NCBI GenBank assembly: GCA_023389035.1
Contig: JAEWFC010000038.1
Span: forward strand, 434,001-498,000
Reading direction: 5' to 3'
Source of the DNA: Acidobacteriota bacterium
GTDB lineage: Bacteria > Acidobacteriota > Blastocatellia > Pyrinomonadales > Pyrinomonadaceae
Length of the DNA stretch: 64,000 nt
Shown here: positions 34,836-43,050 of the stretch, piece by piece
Numbering within the stretch: position 1 is the first letter of the stretch
How the letters are laid out: each line of letters starts with the position of its first letter
The notes under the pieces: generated by a model
What the model saw: only the letters and a program-made list of their open reading frames with translations
Told to the model about the DNA's origin: nothing
Databases searched by the model: none
Translations under genes and position numbers: made by a program

Positions 34836-35624
34836 TTAGTCTTCTTCGTAGGCCTGTCGGATGATGCCGTAGCAGTCGCAGGCAGCCGATTCTATCGCAT
34901 CACGATCGATGATCGTTATCTTTCCGCGCGAGTATGTGATAACTCCGCGGTTCTGAAGATCGATCGCTGCCAAGGTAACGCTCGCGCGAGTCGATCCGAG
35001 CATGCTTGCAAGGGTTTCCTGGGTTATGTTCAGCGTGTGGTGCGGCGTTCTGTCGTCGCACATCAAGAGCCAGTGGGACAGTCGCTGATCTAGATTATGC
35101 AGACGGTTACAGAGCGTCTTTTGGCTGAGCTGTACCATAAAGCGTTGGGTAAACCGCAGGATGGCAGTGTGAAGCGGGCCGCATTGGTTAAAGGTATCGA
35201 TGAGATCGCTGGTTCTAATCCGATGAGCTCCGTCTCCATAAAGAGCTGAAACAGTGTAAGGCGACCGCTCAGCCCCCATTAGCGCATCGACGCCGATCGC
35301 ACCTTCATTCCCGATCATGCCAACAGCCGTAGATTGGCCGTTCTCGGTGATCGCCATAACAGAGATAACCGACTCGTTCGGGAAATAGATGTAGTCGAAA
35401 TCGCCCTCGGCACGATACAAGAGTTTCCCTACCGGTAGGTCGAACCGTTCCAGCTTAGGTGCTATCGACTGCAGTTCTCGATCATCGAGCTGAAGCAGTA
35501 TCTGATTCTTGGTCTCAAGCGTGGGAGAGATGAAATCCTCGCCACCGCGCATCGCACCGCTCATTTCCCTGTTTTGACCATGCGAGGGAGCTGGTCTTTG
35601 TTTTGACATGGCATCAAATATCAT
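34836..35624 (-). CDS. Crp/Fnr family transcriptional regulator
   Basis: About 262 residues. An N-terminal cyclic-nucleotide-binding-like beta roll (LERFDLPVGKLLYRAEGDFD, YIYFPNESVISVM) is followed by a long helix and a C-terminal winged helix-turn-helix (LNITQETLASMLGSTRASVT, then GVITYSRGKITIID). The phosphate-binding cassette typical of true CRP is not evident, and the Cys needed for an FNR iron-sulphur cluster are absent from the N-terminus, so the signal is unknown. The start could be the ATG at 35624 or 35609. It lies next to, but not overlapping, a receiver gene in the same direction. Confidence 0.88.
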   Translation of the reverse strand: MIFDAMSKQRPAPSHGQNREMSGAMRGGEDFISPTLETKNQILLQLDDRELQSIAPKLERFDLPVGKLLYRAEGDFDYIYFPNESVISVMAITENGQSTAVGMIGNEGAIGVDALMGAERSPYTVSALYGDGAHRIRTSDLIDTFNQCGPLHTAILRFTQRFMVQLSQKTLCNRLHNLDQRLSHWLLMCDDRTPHHTLNITQETLASMLGSTRASVTLAAIDLQNRGVITYSRGKITIIDRDAIESAACDCYGIIRQAYEED

Positions 35625-35719
35625 CAATGCCCGAAAGAATTACGGGCAAAGTCTAGCATAATACGTTGGGTCGGTCTTGGTAAAAGCCGCAGGCAAGGGG
35701 AAAGAGGTGGCTGCAGCTT

Positions 35720-36133
35720 TTATGCGGGCACTTGGTCGATACCGGCGATCTTTTCGGAACTGCCCCTCATAATTGCGTTCTCAACTGTTTTCAGCAGCTC
35801 ATCCATATCATTGGGTTTTATCAAAAAGCCGGTGCATCCCGCGTCATGTGCTCTTTGACGAAACTCTTGTCCGGCCAAACCGGTGTAAAAGTACACAGGA
35901 ACGTCACCATCGTGCTGGCGGATCTCTTTACACACCTCAAAACCGCTGATGCCCGGGATTATCGCGTCTAAAATGTAGACATCGAACGGATCTGTCTGAG
36001 CAAGTTTGATGGCATCGCTTCCCGATGTGAGAGCTTCAACGCTGAGCGCGGGGAAACTCGTCGAAAGCAATAGCTTCATCATTTCGCATGAATCCGGATC
36101 ATCGTCCAGATACAAAGCCCTCGGATTGACCAT
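35720..36133 (-). CDS. Stand-alone response regulator receiver protein
   Basis: 137 residues, receiver domain only. Acidic pocket Asp in LYLDDDPDSCEMM (residues 8-11), phospho-acceptor Asp in VYILDAIIPGISG (about residue 54), Thr in FYTGL and Lys in FLIKPNDMDEL. There is no output domain, so it acts as a CheY-like or phosphorelay carrier. No kinase is adjacent; the hybrid kinase at 5266-8019 or the truncated sensor at 1-741 could be partners, but that is speculative. An AGAGAGAA precedes the ATG. Confidence 0.88.
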   Translation of the reverse strand: MVNPRALYLDDDPDSCEMMKLLLSTSFPALSVEALTSGSDAIKLAQTDPFDVYILDAIIPGISGFEVCKEIRQHDGDVPVYFYTGLAGQEFRQRAHDAGCTGFLIKPNDMDELLKTVENAIMRGSSEKIAGIDQVPA

Positions 36134-36261
36134 CTGTATTTCTCTCTTATAGGTAACTTGAAGTGCAAATGATCGTCAGGATCCGATCCCGGGAGAGACG
36201 GACAGGACCACACTTAAATTGCACGGCGTAATGCTTACAGAATTATTATGTATTAAATCAA

Positions 36262-36299
36262 AACAACCGTCTGTTTGCCAGCAAACAGACCCCGTTGTT
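36262..36299 (-). terminator. Long hairpin downstream of mtnA, terminator or operator-like dyad
   Basis: The inner perfect 10-bp arms are GTCTGTTTGC (36269-36278) and GCAAACAGAC (36281-36290), only two bases apart. The outer arms are AACAAC (36262-36267) and GTTGTT (36294-36299). On the minus strand the structure is followed by a T-rich stretch, which fits termination of mtnA. The very short spacing would also suit a protein-binding palindrome for the receiver gene at 36133. Confidence 0.55.
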
Positions 36300-36344
36300 C
36301 ATCATTATGAGATGCAAAAGCCATCTTTTTTCTGCCGTTTTTTA

Positions 36345-37403
36345 TTAATTTTGCTCAAATTGCTTTCGAAGGCTCTCACTATACGGCGCACGTGCAACGC
36401 CTTTTTCAGTGATGATCGCGGTTACCAGATCGTTCGGCGTGACGTCGAAGGCGTAGTTGGAAACATCAATTCCGTCCGGTGCAAGTTGAATGTCTTGGAC
36501 GTGCGTTACCTCGCGAATGCTTCGCTCTTCGATCGGAATATCGTCGCCGGTCGGGCAATTCATATCGACGGTGGAAAGGGGAGCAGCAACGTAGAACGGA
36601 ATTCCGTGTTTTTGAGCGAGCACCGCGACCATGTAGGTGCCGATCTTGTTTGCGACGTCCCCATTCGCTGCGATCCGATCGCTTCCGACAACAACGGCCT
36701 GCACGCGGCCTTTTTTCATCACATGGCCGCTCATATTATCGGTGATCAACGTGACCGGGATCTCATCCTTATGCAGTTCCCAGGCGGTAAGACGAGCTCC
36801 CTGCATATAAGGCCTGGTCTCGTCCGCGATAACTGCAATATGCTTCCCTTGATCGACGGCACCTCTAATCACTCCGAGTGCCGTTCCCCACACACCGCCT
36901 GTCGCAAGCGCACCGGCATTGCAGTGTGTCAGCACCGTCGAATTGTCTTCGAGCAGTTCGCCGCCAAACTTTGCGATCAACCTCTGTGATTCGATGTCTT
37001 CGTCGTGGATCGCAACAGCTTCGGCTTTCAGCAGTTCTTTGATCTCGCTCACTGAACGTCCGCCTTCTTTTGCTGTCTGAAAGGCTTGTTTCATCCGCTC
37101 GATCGCCCAGAAAAGGTTGACCGCGGTCGGGCGCGTCGCAGCCAATACATCGCCGACGTATTCAAGCTCTTCCTCGAGATCCGCAACGGTTGTCCCGACG
37201 AACTGCTTTGCTCCGAGCGCTACTCCATATGCTGCCGAAACGCCGATCGCCGGTGCTCCGCGAACGACCATGTCTTTGATACCGGCCGCAACGTCATTGT
37301 ACGTTCTGAGAAGCAGCCATTTTTCTTCAGTAGGCAGCAGACGCTGATCGAGCATTTCCACGCCGTTCTCCGACCACTTAACCGGAATGATGTCTAAATT
37401 CAT
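36345..37403 (-). CDS. mtnA: S-methyl-5-thioribose-1-phosphate isomerase
   Basis: 352 residues. It converts methylthioribose 1-phosphate to the ribulose form in methionine salvage. The catalytic Cys161 is in VLTHCNAGALATGG and Asp242 in VVVGSDRIAANGDVANKIGTY, as in characterised MtnA. RTYNDVAAGIKDMVVRGAPAIG is the N-terminal signature. No other salvage genes are adjacent; the enzyme also occurs alone in organisms that use it for 5'-deoxyadenosine recycling. It is divergent from the DoxX gene. Confidence 0.95.
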   Translation of the reverse strand: MNLDIIPVKWSENGVEMLDQRLLPTEEKWLLLRTYNDVAAGIKDMVVRGAPAIGVSAAYGVALGAKQFVGTTVADLEEELEYVGDVLAATRPTAVNLFWAIERMKQAFQTAKEGGRSVSEIKELLKAEAVAIHDEDIESQRLIAKFGGELLEDNSTVLTHCNAGALATGGVWGTALGVIRGAVDQGKHIAVIADETRPYMQGARLTAWELHKDEIPVTLITDNMSGHVMKKGRVQAVVVGSDRIAANGDVANKIGTYMVAVLAQKHGIPFYVAAPLSTVDMNCPTGDDIPIEERSIREVTHVQDIQLAPDGIDVSNYAFDVTPNDLVTAIITEKGVARAPYSESLRKQFEQN

Positions 37404-37556
37404 AATTGTTAAAAGTGCATCGCAATAGGCTGCGAATCGGTCCGATAGGACAAACGCAAATTGTACCGCATCAGTTTGTCGGATGCCATCTGTAGCGATT
37501 GAAGAAAAAATTGAAACCGATTCGGCAAATACCGCGTTATCTGTCCCGAGGCGATT

Positions 37557-38240
37557 ATGGGACTATTGACCACAACCGAAGCTGCACTTGATAAGCTGCA
37601 CAGTTCGATCACCGGCCACACATACGCTCAGATATTTACTGCGACCGTGCGGATCCTGATCGGCCTTGCCTTCATTCCGCCGAGCATACCAAAGATACTC
37701 CACAAGCCCTTTACCGCCATACCGAACACGCATCCTGTCGGAGCATATTTTGACGCTCTTTATAACACCGGTTACTACTATGATTTCCTCGGATGGTCAC
37801 AGCTGACGGCTGCCATCTTGTTGCTGATACCGCGAACTGCCCACATCGGCGCTCTTCTTTACTTTCCGATCATCGTGAACATTGCGGTACTGACGAACTC
37901 AGTTGGTTTCGCAGGCACTTGGTTGGTCACGATCGGGATGGCCACCGCCGGACTTTATCTTGTAGCGTGGGAATACGATCGCATCAAGCCGATAATTTTC
38001 CCCACGCGGTCCGAATCGTCGAGACCTCTGCCGCTGCAGTTCGTTGTCATACCGGCCTTCTTTATGACGGGTGCGGTCGGCGTGAGTTTTATCTTTTACA
38101 CGTTTAGGATCGGCAACTTTCCCGACTATTTCCGAACGGGCCTCGTACTCATGGCGATCGGTACAGCGTTCGGGCTGCTCGTCGCCGCGCATTACAGGTT
38201 CATGGCCGTTGGAAAGCTGAAGAGCTCGATGCTGGAATAA
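37557..38240 (+). CDS. DoxX-like family membrane protein
   Basis: 227 residues with about five or six membrane segments. The first (ATVRILIGLAFIPPSIPKIL) carries the DoxX-like Pro-Ser-Lys pattern, followed by YNTGYYYDFLGWSQLTAAIL and GALLYFPIIVNIAVL. DoxX relatives are small quinone- or redox-linked membrane proteins, but the role of this branch is unknown. A GAGG sits seven bases before the ATG. The longest repeat array of the window follows it. Confidence 0.82.
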   Translation: MGLLTTTEAALDKLHSSITGHTYAQIFTATVRILIGLAFIPPSIPKILHKPFTAIPNTHPVGAYFDALYNTGYYYDFLGWSQLTAAILLLIPRTAHIGALLYFPIIVNIAVLTNSVGFAGTWLVTIGMATAGLYLVAWEYDRIKPIIFPTRSESSRPLPLQFVVIPAFFMTGAVGVSFIFYTFRIGNFPDYFRTGLVLMAIGTAFGLLVAAHYRFMAVGKLKSSMLE

Positions 38241-38331
38241 ACAAAACTTCTGATCCGGCATCGATCCGACAGAGCCATCCTAGTCTTTTAGCAGCTGCAA
38301 CTACATTTTGATCTCAAGGGATGATCATTTG

Positions 38332-38604
38332 CGGTGACGATACACTTTTGTCGCGTCAATAATTCATTTCTTCACGCCAAAGATCGGATCTTTTGCGTCA
38401 ATAATTCATTTTGTTGCGTCAATAATTAATTTCTTCACGTCACAAACTGCTTTTGTCTCGCAGCAAATTCATTTCTTCACGCAACAAACTGCTTTTGTCT
38501 CGTAACAAATTCAATTCTTTATCTAAAAAAGCGATCATTTTGTATAAAAAAATGATTTTTTTAGATAAAACAAGAACGTTTTCTAGCGGCGTTTGACCAA
38601 TTTC
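38332..38604. repeat. Degenerate tandem array with exact 21-bp period
   Basis: Thirteen consecutive 21-base units can be cut from 38332 without a gap. Clear copies begin at 38353, 38395 and 38416 (GCGTCAATAATT...), 38437 and 38479 (ACGTCACAAACTGC..., ACGCAACAAACTGC...), and 38458 and 38500 (TCGCAGCAAATTC..., TCGTAACAAATTC...). Each unit has an A tract in its left half and a T tract in its right half, often as CAAA-n5-TTTG dyads. Units at 38521 and 38542 together form a long AT-rich palindrome (TATCTAAAAAA with TTTTTTAGATA). The array fills most of the 426-base gap between the DoxX gene and the glucan phosphorylase gene; no gene is seen in the gap. Confidence 0.85.
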
Positions 38605-38666
38605 GAGCAGGCCCAAAGGTGATTTTGCTGGGAAATGAGTTATTCTTACAACAAAACACCTGAATT

Positions 38667-40829
38667 ATGCCGCAACCCGTGACCGAACGATCCGAACAAC
38701 TAACGTCTGACCTTAAACCGCACCGGCTTGAGCTGCCGGAGCCTCTCGCTGCGCTCGAGCGGATCGCTCAGAATTTCTATTGGTCTTGGCAGCCGGAAGG
38801 CGTCGAGCTTTTTCGCGGGATCGCCCCGACGATCTGGGATAAGTACGAACAGCATCCGCAAAAAGTGCTAAAAGAGGTCGGTGAACTCAGGCTCTGGCAA
38901 AAGGCGACCGATCAGGACTATTTGGACAAGCTTTCGCGGTTTGCTGAGAAGTTTGACCGCTACATGGCAGAGCCCGCGAAAAGTTTTGATGACGGACCGA
39001 CCCCGTCAAACCCCGCTGCATATCTGTGTGCTGAGTACGGTGTGCATAATTCCCTGCCGAATTATTCCGGCGGACTTGGCATTTTAGCAGGCGATCACCT
39101 AAAGTCCGCGAGCGATATGAACGTTCCTCTGGTAGCCGTGGGTTTGCTTTACCGATTCGGCTACTTTCGCCAGGACATCTCGCACGATGGCTGGCAAGAG
39201 GAACATTACAACGACATATTTGACCTGGGCCTCGCTGTGACACCGGTTCAAGATGATGATGGCCAGCCGCTTACTGTGATGGTGCATATGCGCGGCCGCG
39301 AAGTTCACGCCCGTGCGTGGCTGGCAAGAGTCGGGCGTGTACGGCTCTACTTGCTCGACACGAATCTCGAACGGAACGATGAGATCGACCGGCTAATAAC
39401 CGGCCATCTTTACGGCGGTGATTCCGAGACACGCATTGTGCAGGAAAAGGTCCTGGGCATAGGCGGCGTCCGCCTTCTCAGAAAGCTCGGTATCACGCCC
39501 TCCGTTTTCCATTTGAACGAGGGCCATGCGGCATTCTCCACGCTTGAGCTCGTTCATGAATACCTCGAAGCGAACCCGGACGGAACCTTCGATGATGCCC
39601 TTTCCAAAGTTCGCGAGCAGTGTGTTTTTACCACGCACACGCCGGTCGCAGCCGGCAACGATGTCTTCTCCACCGCACAGCTGATGGATTGTTTCAGTGA
39701 GGAATATATCACCTCGCTAAAACTGTCGCGGGAAGAGTTTCTTGCGCTCGGCCGTGTTGATCCCGAAAACAGCGATGAAGCATTCGGAATGACGCCGTTC
39801 GCTCTTAGGATGACGCGATCCGCGAACGGCGTAAGCGAAAAGCACGGTGAGGTCTCACGCGACCTATGGCGGCCGATGTTTCCGCAGCTCAGCGAGGTGC
39901 CGATCACGCATGTGACGAACGGTGTCCATGCGCCGACGTGGATCGCTCCGATCTTTCAGCGTCTCTTTGCAGGGCTTATCGGGGATCACTGGTTGGACCT
40001 TACACGCGATGGAAGGAAATGGTCAGAAGCGATCGATCAAATACCGGACAAGCGAATATGGTCGGCTCATTTAACACTAAAGAATCTGCTGGTCGCCTTC
40101 ATCCGCCTGCGTACCAGGCGAAAAGATACGGGCGGCAGCGACACGATCAACGAACGAACTGACACCACCGGACTTTTCTCAGCCGACGCTCTTACAATAG
40201 GCTTCGCACGCCGCGTCGCGCAGTATAAACGCTGGGACCTGATATTGAGCGACATCGACCGGCTTTGTAAGATCGTCGACCATCCCGAACGGCCCGTACA
40301 GTTCGTGTTTGCAGGCAAGGCTCATCCGCAGGACCGGACCGCAAAGACCATACTGCAGGAATTGATGTCGATAAATCACGATTCCGGTTGGCAGCAGCGA
40401 GCTGTCTTCATCGAAGACTACGACCAAGAGGTAGCACGATACCTTGTGCAGGGTGTAGACGTTTGGATGAACGTGCCGCGAAGGCCGCATGAGGCAAGCG
40501 GAACCAGCGGAATGAAGGCCGCAATGAATGGTGCCCTGAACTTTTCCGTACTCGACGGCTGGTGGATCGAAGGGTTTAACGATCAAAACGGCTTCGCGAT
40601 CGGCGACCTTCGGGACTTTGAGAACGACGACGAGATCGACGCATTAGAAGCCGACGCTCTATACTCAGCCCTTGAACGCGAAGTGATCCCGACATTCTAT
40701 GAACACATCGCCGACGGCATCCCGACGAAGTGGGTAGCGATGATGAAGAACTCGATCGCGACTCTCACGCCGCAATTTTCAAGCGACAGAATGGTCACCG
40801 ACTACATCAACCGCATCTACGCAAAGTAA
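38667..40829 (+). CDS. glgP: Alpha-glucan (glycogen/maltodextrin) phosphorylase
   Basis: 720 residues, the shorter bacterial/archaeal type with an N-terminal DUF3417-like region (ALERIAQNFYWSWQPEGVELF). It splits glucose 1-phosphate from glycogen or maltodextrin. AYLCAEYGVHNSLPNYSGGLGILAGDHLKSASD is the substrate-side motif, and FHLNEGHAAF and VTNGVHAPTW are conserved. The pyridoxal-phosphate Lys is Lys617 in SGTSGMKAAMNGALNFSV. It heads a tight run with the next three genes (gaps of 12, 3 and -4 bases), probably one operon. Confidence 0.94.
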   Translation: MPQPVTERSEQLTSDLKPHRLELPEPLAALERIAQNFYWSWQPEGVELFRGIAPTIWDKYEQHPQKVLKEVGELRLWQKATDQDYLDKLSRFAEKFDRYMAEPAKSFDDGPTPSNPAAYLCAEYGVHNSLPNYSGGLGILAGDHLKSASDMNVPLVAVGLLYRFGYFRQDISHDGWQEEHYNDIFDLGLAVTPVQDDDGQPLTVMVHMRGREVHARAWLARVGRVRLYLLDTNLERNDEIDRLITGHLYGGDSETRIVQEKVLGIGGVRLLRKLGITPSVFHLNEGHAAFSTLELVHEYLEANPDGTFDDALSKVREQCVFTTHTPVAAGNDVFSTAQLMDCFSEEYITSLKLSREEFLALGRVDPENSDEAFGMTPFALRMTRSANGVSEKHGEVSRDLWRPMFPQLSEVPITHVTNGVHAPTWIAPIFQRLFAGLIGDHWLDLTRDGRKWSEAIDQIPDKRIWSAHLTLKNLLVAFIRLRTRRKDTGGSDTINERTDTTGLFSADALTIGFARRVAQYKRWDLILSDIDRLCKIVDHPERPVQFVFAGKAHPQDRTAKTILQELMSINHDSGWQQRAVFIEDYDQEVARYLVQGVDVWMNVPRRPHEASGTSGMKAAMNGALNFSVLDGWWIEGFNDQNGFAIGDLRDFENDDEIDALEADALYSALEREVIPTFYEHIADGIPTKWVAMMKNSIATLTPQFSSDRMVTDYINRIYAK

Positions 40830-40841
40830 AGCCTGCTGATT

Positions 40842-41567
40842 ATGGCCGCAGATCCGATCGAGATCCGCACGGATGGAATTCGTGCGTTCGAATGCTACCG
40901 CGAGGGCTGGGCGATGCTTCGGCCGCAATTCGGGATGATGCTCGCGATCGTCTTCGTCGGAATGCTGTTAGGCGGTGCAGTTTCGATATTGATCGGGTCA
41001 ATGATGTGCGGCATCTATATCTGCCTCTTCGATCTGCAGGAAGGCAGGCAGGTAAAGGTCGAGCGTCTGTTTCAGGGATTCAGCTACTTCCTTCCCGGGC
41101 TGCTTATAACGATCTTAGTAATGGCTCCCGTTATTGTGATGATCGCGCTTGTCTACGTTCCGCTGCTCGCCGCAACACTTGCGGGCGGCAGAATGAGTTC
41201 TGAGGAGCTTACTGCTTTTCTCATCGGCACATTCGTCGTCGAGGCGATCTTTGTGATCGTGATGGTGTGCTTCCACACGCTTCTGCTGTTTGCCTATCCG
41301 CTCATTGTTGACAAGAAGCTCTCCGCATTTCAAGCTGTTAAATGGAGCGCGATCGGCGTTTGGCGGAATCTAAGCGGGGTCGCATCACTTTTCGGCGTCG
41401 GTTTTTTACTTTCGCTCGCGGGAATGCTGCTTTTTTGCATCGGGATCTACCTGACGATGCCGATCATGCTCGCAGCGACGACCGTGGCCTATAGAAAGGT
41501 GTTTCCGGGACAATTCGAGAAAGGAACCGGAAGCCCGCCGCCGCCGCAATATTATCAAGGGGCATGA
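40842..41567 (+). CDS. Multi-pass membrane protein of unknown function
   Basis: 241 residues with about five or six membrane helices (MMLAIVFVGMLLGGAVSILIG, LLITILVMAPVIVMIALVYV, FVVEAIFVIVMVCFHTLLLFA, GVGFLLSLAGMLLFCIGIYL). The N-terminal amphipathic part (DGIRAFECYREGWAMLRPQF) and overall layout resemble integral membrane proteins of the DUF975 or glycerophosphoryl-associated type, but I cannot name a family. It starts 12 bases after glgP and ends three bases before ytxJ. Confidence 0.78.
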   Translation: MAADPIEIRTDGIRAFECYREGWAMLRPQFGMMLAIVFVGMLLGGAVSILIGSMMCGIYICLFDLQEGRQVKVERLFQGFSYFLPGLLITILVMAPVIVMIALVYVPLLAATLAGGRMSSEELTAFLIGTFVVEAIFVIVMVCFHTLLLFAYPLIVDKKLSAFQAVKWSAIGVWRNLSGVASLFGVGFLLSLAGMLLFCIGIYLTMPIMLAATTVAYRKVFPGQFEKGTGSPPPPQYYQGA

Positions 41568-41570
41568 TCT

Positions 41571-41903
41571 ATGGGAAAAGAATATATTTCAGTGCGTTCC
41601 ATCGACGAGCTTGACCGCCTGTTTGAATCCTCAAGCGAGGAACCCGTCGTACTTTTCAAGCACAGTAACTCATGCGGTACCAGTGCCTACATTTATCAGG
41701 TGATGTCGGACGTTGATCTGCCGGTAAACATCGTTACGGTCCAGGAACGCCGCGACATTTCAAACGCGATCGAGCAACGCACCGGCATAAGGCATCAGTC
41801 ACCGCAAGTGTTCGTGGTTCGGGACGGAAAGGTCGTCTATTCGGCGTCGCATTACAGTATATCTCCCGAGGCCATTGCAAAAGCAGCGGAGCGTGCCGAA
41901 TGA
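41571..41903 (+). CDS. YtxJ-type monothiol thioredoxin-like protein (bacillithiol system)
   Basis: 110 residues with a thioredoxin fold. The active site is single-Cys, FKHSNSCGTSAYIY (Cys35), with the cis-Pro loop QSPQVFVV and VVYSASHYSIS at the C-terminus. YtxJ proteins are thought to reduce mixed disulphides with bacillithiol, which is known from Acidobacteria as well as Firmicutes. No bsh synthesis gene is in the window. Its stop overlaps the start of the following DUF971 gene. Confidence 0.85.
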   Translation: MGKEYISVRSIDELDRLFESSSEEPVVLFKHSNSCGTSAYIYQVMSDVDLPVNIVTVQERRDISNAIEQRTGIRHQSPQVFVVRDGKVVYSASHYSISPEAIAKAAERAE

Positions 41904-42199
41904 TCGAGCCGGTGCAAATTATCGAGGAAAGCGATTCGCAGCTGTCGATCTCTTGGTCGGATGGCTCCGAGAGTTTTTTCACCGCTCCTCAGCTCAGACG
42001 AGCATGCCCGTGCGCGGGCTGCGTCGATGAATGGACCGGAAAGAAGATGCTGGAAGACAGGAACGTGCCGGACGATCTGACATTCACAAAGATCACCATA
42101 GTCGGACGATACGCCTTGAACTTTCACTTTTCCGACCGGCATGATACCGGCATATTCAGTTTTGTATTTCTAAAAGGCCTGGGCAATGCCCCAGCCTAG
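41900..42199 (+). CDS. DUF971 domain protein
   Basis: 99 residues. The family signature is LSISWSDGSESFFTAPQLRRACPCAGCVDEWTG with a Cys-Pro-Cys-x2-Cys cluster, then ITIVGRYALNFHFSDRHDTGIFSFVFL. The fold is that of the N-terminal domain of gamma-butyrobetaine hydroxylase. Stand-alone members often accompany iron-sulphur carrier (Mrp/ApbC) genes, and metal binding by the Cys cluster is likely. It overlaps ytxJ by four bases. Confidence 0.88.
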   Translation: MIEPVQIIEESDSQLSISWSDGSESFFTAPQLRRACPCAGCVDEWTGKKMLEDRNVPDDLTFTKITIVGRYALNFHFSDRHDTGIFSFVFLKGLGNAPA

Positions 42200-42279
42200 C
42201 AAATACTCGGTCTAAATTTGCCCACGCCTAATCCGCACCGGTGTTCCCCCTACGCCGCGATGTTGTAGAATACCTAACG

Positions 42280-42552
42280 ATGCAAGAACGAGACATTTTC
42301 GACGAGCGGCAAGAGACCAAGACGGCAAATTTCCAATGCCCATCATGCCGCGAGCGCAATGATTACGAGATCCGATGGATGAAGCGGACCAAGAAAAAAA
42401 ATCCGCCGCGAAACATCGGTGAGCATGAAAGAGTGAGATTCGAAAAATCACGCGATTATATGGTGCGCATCGACGACCAACTGATGTGCAAGAATATGAG
42501 GTGCCGGAAACGTTTTGAGATACCGTCATCACAAACGGTAGTGTTCATTTAG
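42280..42552 (+). CDS. Small zinc-ribbon-like protein
   Basis: 90 residues from the ATG at 42280 (MQERDIFDERQETKTANF); a GTG at 42241 is an alternative start. Two Cys pairs, CPSC near residue 20 and CKNMRC near residue 72, are placed as in a zinc ribbon, separated by a basic stretch (RWMKRTKKKNPPRN). The family is not recognised. It could bind nucleic acid or act as an adaptor. It follows the DUF971 gene by 80 bases. Confidence 0.65.
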   Translation: MQERDIFDERQETKTANFQCPSCRERNDYEIRWMKRTKKKNPPRNIGEHERVRFEKSRDYMVRIDDQLMCKNMRCRKRFEIPSSQTVVFI

Positions 42553-42599
42553 GGTACGGCGTCGTTAACACGCAGTGAATTTACGAGGGGGAAAAACTG

Positions 42600-42983
42600 A
42601 TGGCAAATAAGAACATGGAATTTTACGGCAGCGAGGAACCGATCGATAGCGAGATCTCCGATGTAATGGAAGACGAGATCGCTCGTTCACCAAAGGCCCC
42701 GTCAGAACTTGAGGAGCGGCTTCAGGAAAACCACGCAGCATCGCCCGCGGATTCCGGGGGCGACATCGATGCCGATTGGGAAGAGGTGAATACGTCCGGA
42801 GCCGAAACCGTCTTTGGGCACAATCCCACGCCTGATCAGTCGGATGTCGAAGAGAACGCCCATGCAATGGGGATCAACTTTGAGGACAACGAGCCGCTTG
42901 ATTTCGTAAAAAAGGTCGATAAGAGGGACAAGGACCGCTTTGAGTTAAACGAAGATTCAAGATCCGGCGAAGGCTCGATCTAG
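42600..42983 (+). CDS. DUF6335-like acidic protein
   Basis: 127 residues, very acidic and without hydrophobic segments. The core GGDIDADWEEVNTSGAETVFG, NPTPDQSDVEENAHAMGINF and DNEPLDFVKKVDKRDKDRFEL matches, from memory, the DUF6335 proteins best known from cyanobacteria; the function is unknown. An AGGGGG-type ribosome-binding site lies just before the ATG. A strong terminator follows. Confidence 0.75.
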   Translation: MANKNMEFYGSEEPIDSEISDVMEDEIARSPKAPSELEERLQENHAASPADSGGDIDADWEEVNTSGAETVFGHNPTPDQSDVEENAHAMGINFEDNEPLDFVKKVDKRDKDRFELNEDSRSGEGSI

Positions 42984-43001
42984 AAACTAAGATCGAAAAT
43001 G

Positions 43002-43030
43002 AAAAAGGGCGTCATCGTGACGCCCTTTTT
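43002..43030. terminator. Bidirectional terminator between the DUF6335-like and TonB-like genes
   Basis: A perfect 13-bp stem, from AAAAAGGGCGTCA (43002-43014) to TGACGCCCTTTTT (43018-43030), has a 3-base loop. A tract on one side and T tract on the other let it work for both convergent genes. Confidence 0.9.
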
Positions 43031-43050
43031 AATACCTGTTAAATCCCGAT

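Noticed and set aside
36219..36989. 256-residue plus-strand frame
   Set aside because: It is antisense to mtnA, which is strongly conserved with intact active site.
38332..38604. CRISPR array
   Set aside because: The 21-base units follow directly without spacers and are too divergent; no cas genes are present. The same applies to the arrays at 23.4 and 59.5 kb.
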